A stretch of DNA of 64,000 bases from Simmondsia chinensis (lineage: Eukaryota; Streptophyta; Magnoliopsida; Caryophyllales; Simmondsiaceae): NCBI GenBank assembly GCA_018398585.1, contig JAGTTD010000007.1, positions 7,075,320 through 7,139,319 on the forward strand. The letters run 5' to 3'. A program made the translations under genes and the position numbers. The notes below the pieces were generated by a model that worked only from the letters and a program-made list of their open reading frames with translations, ran no database searches and was not told where the DNA came from. This document shows positions 56,201 through 64,000 of this stretch, one piece after another (positions within the stretch are counted from its first letter, which is position 1; each line of letters starts with the position of its first letter).

Positions 56201-59200
56201 ACCTCAACGCAAGAGAAGATAACAAAGATATGCATCATAGGAAAGCAACAAAAACATCAAGGAGAAAGGAACAGAGGGGAGATTATCTACATTTCTTTTT
56301 TTTTTTTTTTTTTTTTTAATGGGTGAAGAGATCATGTTTTGTTAACCTTCCCAAAGCAAAAAAAAAAAAAAACAAAAAAACAAAAAAAAAAAAAAAAAAC
56401 AGAGCAGAAGAGAAGAAACATCACATCAACACCACAACATCAAAAGAGAGTTCAGTAACAACAGCCAGCATTCAGCCCCTTTTTAACACTACCTGATGAA
56501 ATGCACATCCTACTCCAAATTTAAAGTTCTCTGAGTTTCTTAGAGCAGGTTGACACCCTGAAGGGAGAAGGCTGCGTACATCTCCCCCCATAGACCCGCT
56601 TATGCGGGAGCCCTTGAGGCACTGGGATTGTTGTTGTTGTTGTTGAGTTTCTTAGAGCTGCAGTCATGAACATTCATCATAGATCCCCTTCTCTGGGAAA
56701 TTATATATGAGTGATTTGACATTATCCTTTCTGCATATCAATCGTTAACCTTTTTCACATGTCCAAACCATGCTATGTGATCTTGCTACTTTCAGCATAA
56801 GTAGTGCTCTAGCTACAGCATTACTGATTTTCGGCATTATAGTGTTGTCATTAGGGTCACCTTCCTAATATTGAAATCCAGCAGTCCTTTCTTGATCACC
56901 ATCCATCATCACCAAGTATGCAGAAATCTGAGGATTGAAGCAATGATTAGCCTGATGTCAACTACTTAAGATGCATTACTTTCAGCAATATAAGCGCCAG
57001 ATCTTTGCCTTGTCATTTCCCATGACTCCTTTGATGCACCATGGAGGATTCTCAAGATACACTTGTAAACCTAAATTATTCTCCAAATTTTCTCTCATAG
57101 TCACATGTTATGTGCAGGCAGTTCCATGCATTTTGCAGTACTGCAGACTCTGAGAACACGATTGAAAGAAAGCATACGAGTACACCTGGTCTTTTCATCA
57201 CTGCCACGACAATGCAAGTTGGTTTCTTCCTCGCCTTGAACCTCTTTCCCCACACTGCACGGGACTCCATGCATCACTCAAAATATTTTCCTCACATTCA
57301 TAGCACATTCAAGGGCTAGAAGTGCACCCCCGAGAAATGCAAGGTTATTTACTTTACAAGCAATAGACTATACCAAGGGCCAAATGTCAGTCTACACGCT
57401 ATATTCATGCTTAATGCATTCATTCAGCAACTGGGGTTGAACACAGCAGGCATCAACGCATCAGAGTTCGTCTGAAGATCCAAAAAGATTCATAACAAAA
57501 TATCCCAAGAAGTATGTCACTGATGCTGACCCATTGGAATGCAGAGAGTTATCTTGCATGAAGTTGATTGCAATTAAAGGAGGGGGAAGAGAAAACTCCT
57601 CCTTATCTTATGAGATGCGTTTACAAGTTATGAACTATCAAATGGGTATTTAAATTAATAATTTAACAGTTATTTATTCAAAATATTTGCAACTATAAAG
57701 CCCAAAAGCAACTTATGTTCCAAATAAAAACACCAATGCGATTGTTGCAACTCATTGTGTGAAGTCCACAACACCGCAAAAGCGGTTGCAAGCCGCCGCT
57801 TCATTACATTACAAACAGAACACACAAAATTGCACAAGCTAAATCGGTGCTCAATGTTTGGAGATATACCAGAGAGTCCTTCAGATAATTATCGCATAAC
57901 CAGTTTGCAAGCAGTACAAGGAGCTCACGGCCAACAGGTTCATCCCCATGGACGTTTCCAATGAACTGCACAATCCATGTAATAAGCTTTTGTGAAGCTT
58001 TCAGCAGCATGCAAGGAGATCTAATAATAATGTGGTAATATCAATGGCAAATAGTAAAGTAGAGAAAACACAAGGAGAGAAATGCATACTATGGAGTCTG
58101 TTTATCTCCTTTGACACAGGCTAATGCCCTCAAGATGAGAAAATAAGATGTGTGGACCTTATTGATGTATTTTCCAATAAGATAACCAGACAAGTTGATG
58201 TTTTCTATAATTTGGTAATATATTCGAAAACGGAACATCAAACTAAAAATTTTCCCAACACGGTCATTTAAAATCCACGATAATATTCAAGTGTCAATTA
58301 CCCAATAATTTTCCCGATAGAATTCATTCAATCCACAGTGGAGCATCCAAAGCATGACGAGGATCTGCTCCCACACTTCCCATTCAATTACCATTGGAAT
58401 AATTTTTTAAAATGCATCGAAAAGGTATAAGAAGCTAGTAAATGATACCCAAACAACTTTGCAATTAATGTGCTTAAATGGGACAGTGGTGAAGGAAATA
58501 CCTGAGCAAACAAGCACAGTAAAAAAGAGGTCAACTGAGGATGCAGAATGATTTGAATACATACTAAAGAGGAACCATGACTGCTACATTCTAGTTCGTA
58601 AGTAGGTCTATGCTTACTAGTAGAGTTCCAGAGACCACTAGGTTTGGGGCTTCATACCCCATAGCTTTCTTAGCACTGACACACTGCATGGTTGTTCTAA
58701 AACAAGTTGCTACAAGCCACTATGAGTGAACATAAACATATATGCTGAACAAAGTTACAGAACCTTTTATGAGTACGTCAAAGTTAACTTCATTACGGTT
58801 AGCAGCCTTTGAGAAGAATGAGCAAATAACTAGACCTCCTTCATCAAAGCCACTAGGACTTCTCTCAGAAGATTTGATCCTTCAATAAGATGATTTCATA
58901 TTCTTAAGTGATCTTAGTGCATAACATAGCTGTCAGGCCGGTGCATTTTTTATCAGAAACAATTATTGTTAAGCCTCACAGCACGTATCAATCCACGCAT
59001 TTTTTATCAGAAACAATTATTGTTAAGCCTTACAGCACGTATCAATCCACCTAGATTTTTGAAAGGCTCAGTGCGAGGCGATAGAATGAACAAGAAGGAT
59101 CAAACTTACTACATAAGCAAAAAAATTTCCCAAAGGCTCCCAAGCTTATAACGTCAAATCATTAACGAGTTTTTTTTTTTTTTTCCCCTTTTTCCCATAT

Positions 59201-62200
59201 ATATGTTTCCTTAAAATAGACTAAGGCTATGTTTGAAGTATGGAATTAGAGGCTAGAATTAGGGTTAAGGCTGGAATTGGAACCAAGAATTTCAATTCTG
59301 TTGTTTGGTTCACCCATTGGAATTGGAATTATAATTCACTGCCCAATTCCATGAAATTGGATTTTAACTAAAAATTATACTTTCCAATTCCTTGGGGAGG
59401 GGTAAGGAATTGTAATTCCATATTAATTGCATTGACCTAGAACCCAATATGACCCAACTTGATTAACCCAAATCTAAGATGACATAAAATCTAAAGACTT
59501 AAACACAACCTAATATTTGACCCGAACGTCGAAATCACCCAGCTCGAATGACTTGAACTTGAAATGACTGAAAGCACCTTAGCTCAGAGTCCAAAGTGAC
59601 CTAACCCGATTGACTTGAAACTGGAGATGACTTAAATCCAAAAAATGAAACTACACGACTTGAATGTGATGTAAGCAAGCTGAGCTGACGTGGAAATGAC
59701 TCGACCAAATTGATCCAAAACTTAATACGATCCCATATCTAAAATGACCCAGCTCATCTCAAACTCAGCCTAAGATGACTCAAAATTTGAAATGATACAA
59801 CTCATTTGTCGCAAAACTAAGATGACTCGAGTTTGAAATGACCTAAATGAACTCAAACCCAATCATAACGAGCCTGAATCCCGAAAACACCTAACTTGAT
59901 TAACTAAAAATCCGAGGAAACTTGAACACCACATGATCCGACGCAATACCAGACCCGATTTGACTCAAAAATCGAATAACTCAAACTCAAATTGAATCAC
60001 TCCAACCATAATAACTTGAACTCAATATGAACCATTCCGATCAAAATCTAATCATAGTTGATTTTAAACTCGATGAACTCCAACTTAATTGACCGAAAAC
60101 CCTTAATGAGTCGAATCATTATGTAGTTATAATTCCAACCTCCAATTCCTTTGATGAACCAAAGGATGGAATTTCAATTCCATCAGAATTGGAATTAAAA
60201 TTGCAATTTTACAGTCCAATTTCAATTCCATGTGTCAAATAAAGCCTAAAGAGAAATCATCTCAAGCCACAGCAGGGCATAAGGGTCATTTATTAGTTTT
60301 TAAAACATTCTCTGGAAAATAGATTCCGCACCTTAAATGCAGGTTCAGGCTCTCCTCTCCCTGGATTGTCAGATATTTCCATCACCCACTGCACACAACA
60401 AACAGCCAAACCAAAGGCTCAGGCAGTGTGTCACAGCCTATGTTATACTAATTGCACGGTAAACCAATGAACACGGGATGAGTTATTACCAGTGGAAATC
60501 CATTAATACTCCTCCCAATACTGATCAGCAATTTGGAAGATCCCTCAAGGAGAGAAGAAACCTCAAGTTAGAAAAATCAATAGGGAACCTCGAAGACAAA
60601 ATATGTCAAAATCTTTCCAATCACGTGACATGACCATAAATACTGCATTGATACACCAAGAACTATATTGTTTTGCTAGGAAAAATGCTTATGTGGGATA
60701 CAAAGAATCGGCAACGAAATTAACTCCGTGTTAATGACAGCAGAATCCAGATCAATCACCTGTATATTCGAGATATGTTGCTACATCTTTCACCAAACGA
60801 AATAACAGCATTCTCTAGCTCATCATTAGTCATGTAACCCTTTGCTACATCGACGCTGCAGCACAAATATTTCCATGCAAATCACAACTTACAAACAAAA
60901 GCATGTACCACCTCAAGAAGCCTACACAGAGACGACATTAACTTATAGATACCTCGCCTTCGCCAGGCCTTCATCTAACAAGTGTCTGCCTGAATCTGCT
61001 AACATCAGGAAAATCACATCAGGTACCTTACTCCACAGTGAATTGAGCTCCAAATACACCGACAGTATCCTTTGCAAGATACATATCAAACAAGTACCAA
61101 AATTCTCGCACAAAATCAAAATTGAAAGCACCAGCCTAACCAACAAATCGTCAGTACACGCATACCACTATGCTAGTATGCCAAAAATCTTGATACATAT
61201 CCAAAACTGGTATATGGGGCCAAGAGCAATGGGGCAGCCCAAGAAGAACAGGAATGGGCCTAGCCCGGAAGGGGAAAGAAAATTCTATAAGTAGGCAGCA
61301 CATTTTATTAGCAACTCAAGCAATGAAACCATGTCCTTTCTTATCTCGTCTTCTTTATCCCTTTAATTGCAGTATTTTACTTCTTTGATTCAGTTTTTAA
61401 CCTATGAATCAAAATCAATGTCTTTATACTTTCTCCCTTATCTCTCTAATTTCAGTAATTTGTTGCTTTGACTTAGTTTTCAATCTATTAAGATTTTGGT
61501 TTGTATCAAATTTCAAGTGAACAAAGTTCATATATATTTGTTATAGACATAGGACATCATAGTTCACCAGATAGGTATCACATCAATAGATAGTACCAGC
61601 TAAACAATTGGATCATCAAAAAACAAAAAGACGTGGCAATCTAAAATTTCAACACAGAGAAGCAAACCCAATTTGTAGAAGTCCAAAAATTCAGCTTTGT
61701 CTGTTGTCTTTGACGCAAAGAAGAAAACCCAGTTCATATATTAAGTATCTGAAGACGTTGGATTTCATAATTCACCAGCTAAGTTCGAATAATAACTAGT
61801 GACCCTCTAAATTTCAAATCCCAAGAACAATAAACTAAAAGTAAAATCAAAACTCCAACATGATTACGTCCAATTAAATCCAACATTCACTAGGGAGACC
61901 TTCAGCATAACAAATTCAAATACACCCCCTCCTTTTCGAGAAAACAATGCGTCAAATAAGAGCCCGGATCATTCACCAACTTTGATACCATGTTAAACTT
62001 TCTCACACCTTTAGGCCCAATTCACAAAGTCAGCATATATATAATCCACATGTAAGCCCAAGTGGAATTCCATCCAAAGACCAATTGGCAATTAAGTGAA
62101 GTAGCCCACTCGTTACTAAACTCACATGTAGAATCCTTGACACAAGAAAGATGAATGAATATACAGAGACACGCTTTACCATGAAGAAGGTGAAGGTGCC

Positions 62201-62306
62201 CTGCTCCGCCCCTGGCAATGGCGGAGCGGAGGAGGGACAAGAAAGTAAGGCAAACAAAGAGATGGGTAAGTGGGGAAAGTGAGAGGAACTTCAATTTTGC
62301 CTTCAT
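40800..62306 (-). CDS. SOL1: SOL1-like membrane-anchored M14 zinc carboxypeptidase, 14 exons
   Basis: The exons, 5' to 3', are 62306-62180, 60844-60760, 60520-60490, 60388-60332, 57965-57870, 56132-56010, 51294-51190, 49770-49724, 49147-49022, 48911-48809, 47539-47477, 46105-46022, 44497-44434 and 41119-40800. All introns are GT-AG with matching phase, giving 1431 nt and 476 residues. The ATG at 62306 is the first after an in-frame TAA 12 nt upstream. It has a signal peptide (about residues 1-32) and the M14 catalytic domain: zinc ligands His106 and Glu109 ([12 protein letters not shown]) and His207 (SASLHGG), substrate-binding NRD at 167-169, Tyr278 and catalytic Glu289 (FELTLEISD). A transthyretin-like domain covers about 322-400, with a Cys-rich CDCDCEC at 414-420, a membrane helix at about 437-453, and a basic tail. 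In Arabidopsis, SOL1 trims C-terminal Arg/Lys from CLE peptide precursors in the secretory/endosomal system. All catalytic residues are intact. Confidence 0.95.
41269..41490. repeat. Possible small DNA element in SOL1 intron 13
   Basis: Loosely inverted AAAAGCA/TGCTTTT words end in GGCCAAACACCCT, a common terminus of plant non-autonomous DNA elements, between two direct copies of CAAATCATGAAAAAA (about 41275 and 41475). No superfamily can be assigned. Confidence 0.3.
43353..43713. mobile_element. MULE-like MITE (361 bp), intron 13
   Basis: Inverted ends GGGTTATTAACACTAAAGG and CCTTTGGTATAAATAACCC, with arms of about 55 bp containing CAATTTAGTCC and its complement. Flanks TTTTTTTAA (43344-43352) and TTGTTTTAA (43714-43722) match at eight of nine positions. 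Confidence 0.75.
44107..44143. repeat. (AT)n microsatellite
   Basis: A pure AT dinucleotide run in SOL1 intron 13. A second long (AT)n run lies at about 2417-2451 in LTR A-1. Confidence 0.85.
45163..45295 (-). mobile_element. GTT-tailed SINE, 5'-truncated (133 bp), intron 12
   Basis: Flanked by the exact 16-bp repeat TAATTATTTTCTATGA (45147-45162 and 45296-45311). On the minus strand it keeps the body (AGGGTAAGACTGCGTACATC), the tail (GGGAGCCTTTGTGGAACTGG), then TTGTTGTTGTTG. The head is missing. Confidence 0.82.
45536..45820 (-). mobile_element. GTT-tailed SINE with extended unusual head (285 bp), intron 12
   Basis: Flanked by an exact 21-bp repeat (45515-45535 and 45821-45841). The minus strand has about 150 bp of unfamiliar 5' sequence carrying two copies of GAGTGTTTATGA with CAGGTCA. 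GCTCTTGGTGGCGGACCA follows, as in the 35180 head, then CTCAGGTTGGGGGTCC, the common body, and a (TTG)n tail. The extra 5' sequence lies inside the target duplication, so it inserted together with the SINE. Confidence 0.8.
46106..47476 (-). other. SOL1 intron 11
   Basis: Contains the poly-C/(TC)n tract at 47214-47263; otherwise no recognised element. Confidence 0.7.
47214..47263 (+). repeat. 31-nt poly-C followed by (TC)n, intron 11
   Basis: 31 consecutive C (47214-47244) run into a TC dinucleotide repeat. On the transcribed strand of SOL1 this is poly-G preceded by (GA)n. Confidence 0.88.
47540..48808 (-). other. SOL1 intron 10
   Basis: Intron sequence with no recognised repeat or coding motif. 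Confidence 0.6.
49928..50489. mobile_element. MITE with long inverted arms (562 bp), intron 7
   Basis: Arms of about 120 bp: GAGCCGTTGCCAAAACGGCC on the left and GGCCATTTTGCGCAACGGCT on the right, continuing through CAAAATGGCCCATTTCAAAA and CAGCAAATTTTAAAATTTTA. The centre is AT-rich. Flanks ATCCAATTA and ATCTGATCA match at six of nine positions. The ends are similar in style to the MITE at 35872. Confidence 0.72.
52178..52415 (-). mobile_element. 5S rRNA-headed SINE (238 bp), intron 6
   Basis: Flanked by a 22-bp direct repeat with two mismatches (52156-52177 and 52416-52437). On the minus strand, about 52408-52310 matches plant 5S rRNA closely: ACCGGATCCCATTAGAACTC, GAAGTTAAGCGTGCTTGGGC (A box), GAGAGTAGTACTAGG (intermediate element), GATGGGGGACCTCCTG (C box with one change) and GAAGTCCTC. 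It joins CCTCAGGTTGGGGGTAC and the common body, ending GGCACTGGGTATGTTCC. It is in the same orientation as SOL1. Confidence 0.9.
52839..54055 (+). mobile_element. 5'-truncated L1 LINE (1.2 kb), intron 6, antisense to SOL1
   Basis: Flanked by TTACAAATCCTGTATATTTT (52819-52838) and its copy with one mismatch (54056-54075), and ending in a short A tract. It encodes, across frames, the zf-RVT segment ([27 protein letters not shown]) and an RNase H-like domain (53543-53899). The 5' truncation plus long target duplication is the hallmark of target-primed reverse transcription. Confidence 0.88.
53543..53899 (+). pseudogene. LINE RNase H-like C-terminus
   Basis: [60 protein letters not shown] then NRTTN-stop match the RNase H-like C-terminus of plant LINE ORF2 (RVT_3 type). 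The stop falls where relatives read WLA. Upstream frames are broken. Confidence 0.78.
55383..55814. mobile_element. Hairpin MITE, MULE-like (432 bp), intron 6
   Basis: Nearly the whole element is an inverted repeat: arms of about 190-200 bp (55383-55575 and 55622-55814) around a short purine/pyrimidine spacer. Ends are GGGTGATATTCCAAAATGGC and TTATTTTGGAAAATCACCC. The exact 9-bp duplication TATTTTGAT lies at 55374-55382 and 55815-55823. It is non-coding; if transcribed it would form a long double-stranded hairpin. Confidence 0.88.
56293..56400. repeat. Poly-T and poly-A runs, intron 5
   Basis: A T-run at about 56298-56317 and an A-rich run at about 56360-56399 face each other across roughly 40 bp. 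They could be ends of an old element, but no termini are visible. Confidence 0.5.
56547..56643 (+). mobile_element. GTT-tailed SINE, 5'-truncated (97 bp), intron 5
   Basis: Flanked by the exact 15-bp repeat TGAGTTTCTTAGAGC (56532-56546 and 56644-56658). Only the 3' body (GAAGGCTGCGTACATCTCCC, GGGAGCCCTTGAGGCACTGG) and the (TTG)n tail remain. Confidence 0.82.
58943..59050. repeat. 54-bp tandem duplication, intron 4
   Basis: Two adjacent 54-bp units (58943-58996 and 58997-59050) starting GCATTTTTTATCAG, differing at one position. The high identity means the duplication is recent. Confidence 0.9.
59225..60246. mobile_element. PIF/Harbinger-type non-autonomous element (1.0 kb), intron 4
   Basis: Inverted ends GGCTATGTTTGAAGTATGG and CCATGTGTCAAATAAAGCC, flanked by TAA on both sides (59222-59224 and 60247-60249). 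Subterminal AATTCCAATT-type repeats lie at both ends. The centre (59430-60110) is a decayed repeat of TGACCCAA/GACTTGAA words. There is no transposase. Confidence 0.65.
60845..62179 (-). other. SOL1 intron 1
   Basis: At 61993-62010 the minus strand reads GTTTAACATGGTATCAAAG, like an LTR end next to a Met-tRNA primer site. About 60 bp further on is a purine tract, GGAGGGGG, suggesting a TRIM remnant. LTR pairs could not be matched. Nothing else was recognised. Confidence 0.4.
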
Positions 62307-62928
62307 TTGAGAGAATTAGATGTCGCTGCTTCCAAATTCAACGGGGTCCTACTCGATTTTGCATTTTGGGTAGTAGCTAACGAATTGAAGATTGATGAAT
62401 GAGTGAGAGTCATGTGCCGGAGAGAATGGATCAGAGCTGCGAAACGCCGCCCTTTTCTTGTACTTGCATTTGCATAGGTTGATAATGTTGCTTTGTTATC
62501 TGTCTACTTTATTCACTTTTAAGATATTAATTAATAAAAGAACAATCTTTTTCTTAGATGCATTCAGCTCGGAAAAATATGATCCGGACGGTAAAATTCG
62601 ACATGGTTTGGTTCAACACGTCTTTTACCCCCGTTCGGCAATAGGGAATGGATTTAGCATAACTAGGGGTGCTCCAAAATATTTGTAATTGAAATATCGA
62701 ACTGAATTTTTAAAATACCAACTTAAAAATATAGTTAATCATACCGAATTAAATAAATTTGAGGTATTTTGTGACGATAACAGTTAGTATTTTGTCTGTT
62801 GTGATTAACCGATTTACTGAAATCATATATGCCATTTATATGTTTTTATATGTTCATAATATTATATTCTTTACTAAAGTATATTTTCTAAAACATAAGT
62901 GAATTATCTCATAATGTATGATTAACAT
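62307..62928 (-). promoter_or_regulatory. SOL1 upstream region
   Basis: This holds the presumed 5' UTR and promoter of SOL1, bounded by a copia LTR at 62929. The first 100 bp upstream of the ATG is moderately GC-rich and the rest AT-rich. No clear TATA box could be chosen. The proximity of the LTR, about 620 bp from the start codon, leaves room only for a short promoter before transposon DNA begins. Confidence 0.45.
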
Positions 62929-63128
62929 TGTCTTTTTCCTCTGATTTATCTCCTATAATACTTGTGTGGAAGTCTTGCTTTTGTATTATTATGAATAAAT
63001 TGAAGTACAAAGGTGCCTTTATATAGGCAAAGCTAAGAGACAAAATGACATAAAATACCCTTAGTCATAGGGGTAAAGTAGTAATATAATACAAGATATG
63101 ACTTACACTTAACCCTAGATCTATAACA
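62929..63128 (-). repeat. 3' LTR of a copia element (200 bp)
   Basis: On the minus strand it starts TGTTATAGATCTAGGG, has a TATA-like GCCTATATAAAGGCACC near 63021-63037, and ends GAGGAAAAAGACA. It follows a purine tract, AAGGGGCC, 20 bp past the pol stop. A short LTR fits the smaller copia clades. Confidence 0.7.
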
Positions 63129-63153
63129 TTTTAGGATCCTCTAATAGGCCCCT

Positions 63154-64000
63154 TCAAGCTGAGTGGGGTGCTAAAACACGAAGACTAGACTTGTGTTGGA
63201 GAAACCTATCAGCATGAAGGCCCTTGGTGAAGATATCAGCCACTTGCTGGGTTGTCGGAGTAAAGCGCACCTGGAGGTTGCCTTTTAGAACCTTTTCTCA
63301 CACATAGTGGAAATCAACATCAACATGTTTGCCTCTGTCATTGGAGACCGGTTTGCAGCGAGATAGAAGGCAAAGATATTGTCACAATAGATTATGGTTG
63401 AACTGTGGTGCCAAAGGCTAAGGTCTCTCATGATGTAACGAATCCAGTTACTTTCAGCAACAGCTTGCGTAACAGCTCGGTATTCAAACTCTGTTGAGGA
63501 TTTGGCCACAGTTGCTTGTTTCTTGGCACGCCAAGAGATGAGGTTTAGGCCGAAGTATATAGCGTAGCCAGTAGTGGAGCGTCGAGTATTAAGACAGCCA
63601 CCCCAATCTGCATCGGAGAAGGAAATGACAGTCGGTTGAGATCCGGGAAGGATCGTGATTCCATGATTTGGGTTGCTTTTGACAGAGCGAAGAATACTCT
63701 TGACAACCTGCCAATGTTTTAGTATGTGGGGCATGCATAAACTGGGAGACGGGGTTAACCACGTAGTAGATGTCAGGTCGGGTCATGTTCAAGTATTGGA
63801 GAGCACCTACGGCACTTTTATACTTGGTGGGATCTGCTATGAGGTCTCCATCACCTAACATTAACTAAGCTCGAGCAAATAAGGGCATTTTGACTGGTTT
63901 GGCCCCATGAAGGTTATGTTTCACCAGAAGGTCCATAGCATATTTATGTTGACAAAGGAGCAGGCCATGTTTATCATGTTTAGCTTCTATGCCAAGGAAA
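63154..64000 (-). pseudogene. Copia RT C-terminus and RNase H, runs off window
   Basis: From the window end on the minus strand: FLGIEAKHDKHGLLLCQHKY, a stop before LMLGDGDLIADPTKYKSAVG then ALQYLNMTRPDIYYVVN, and after a frame change (near 63710) the RNase H motifs SFSDADWGGCLNTRRSTTGY, ISWRAKKQATVAKSSTE and YCDNIFAFYLAANR. A further frame change (near 63290) leads to FTPTTQQVADIFTKGLHADR and the stop at 63154. The motifs resemble the Ale/Retrofit-type copia clade. Confidence 0.83.

Noticed and set aside
61200..61290. Small plus-strand gene around 60842-61294
   Set aside because: It lies antisense in SOL1 intron 1, has no recognisable motif, and is a chance reading frame.

Overview
This is a plant nuclear window, most likely from a eudicot with a repeat-rich, medium to large genome. 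The evidence is Ty1/copia and Ty3/gypsy retrotransposons primed by initiator Met-tRNA, L1-type LINEs whose ORF1 carries a DUF4283-like domain, GTT-tailed SINEs, MULE, hAT and Harbinger-type MITEs, and one intron-rich plant gene. No bacterial, organellar or CRISPR feature is visible. The species cannot be named from this sequence.

Layout. 1-2235: 5' part of a degenerate L1 LINE on the minus strand. 2297-25310: a tandem array of a gag-only gypsy-like element (family A, about 2-kb LTRs, about 1.5-kb interiors), read as LTR-gag-LTR-gag-LTR-gag-LTR. Two younger elements are nested in it with target-site duplications: a chromodomain-tailed gypsy derivative without reverse transcriptase (family C, 3820-7600) inside the first LTR, and an 8.8-kb copia element of probable SIRE type (14985-23770) inside the third interior. 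25359-27050: a 36-nt poly-G tract, hAT-type non-autonomous elements and a TRIM-like remnant. 27683-34331: a decayed autonomous-type gypsy (gag, protease, RT and RNase H remain; the integrase core is missing), itself carrying two hAT insertions and a solo LTR. 34965-40607: SINEs, MITEs and a second decayed LINE.

40800-62306, minus strand: the only apparently functional host gene in the window, a SOL1-like membrane-anchored M14 zinc carboxypeptidase. Fourteen exons can be placed with GT-AG junctions and consistent phase, giving an uninterrupted 476-residue product over 21.5 kb. Its introns hold five GTT-tail SINEs, MITEs, a Harbinger-type element and a 5'-truncated LINE, while every exon is untouched. 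62929-64000: 3' end of a copia element (LTR plus RT-RNase H remnant) upstream of the gene, running off the window.

The most unusual feature is a SINE family whose conserved 3' module is joined to different 5' heads. Two copies (37095-37349 and 52178-52415) have a 5S rRNA-derived head with recognisable internal promoter boxes and clean target-site duplications; two others have an unrelated head. All coordinates and splice sites were read by eye; no alignment or database search was run.
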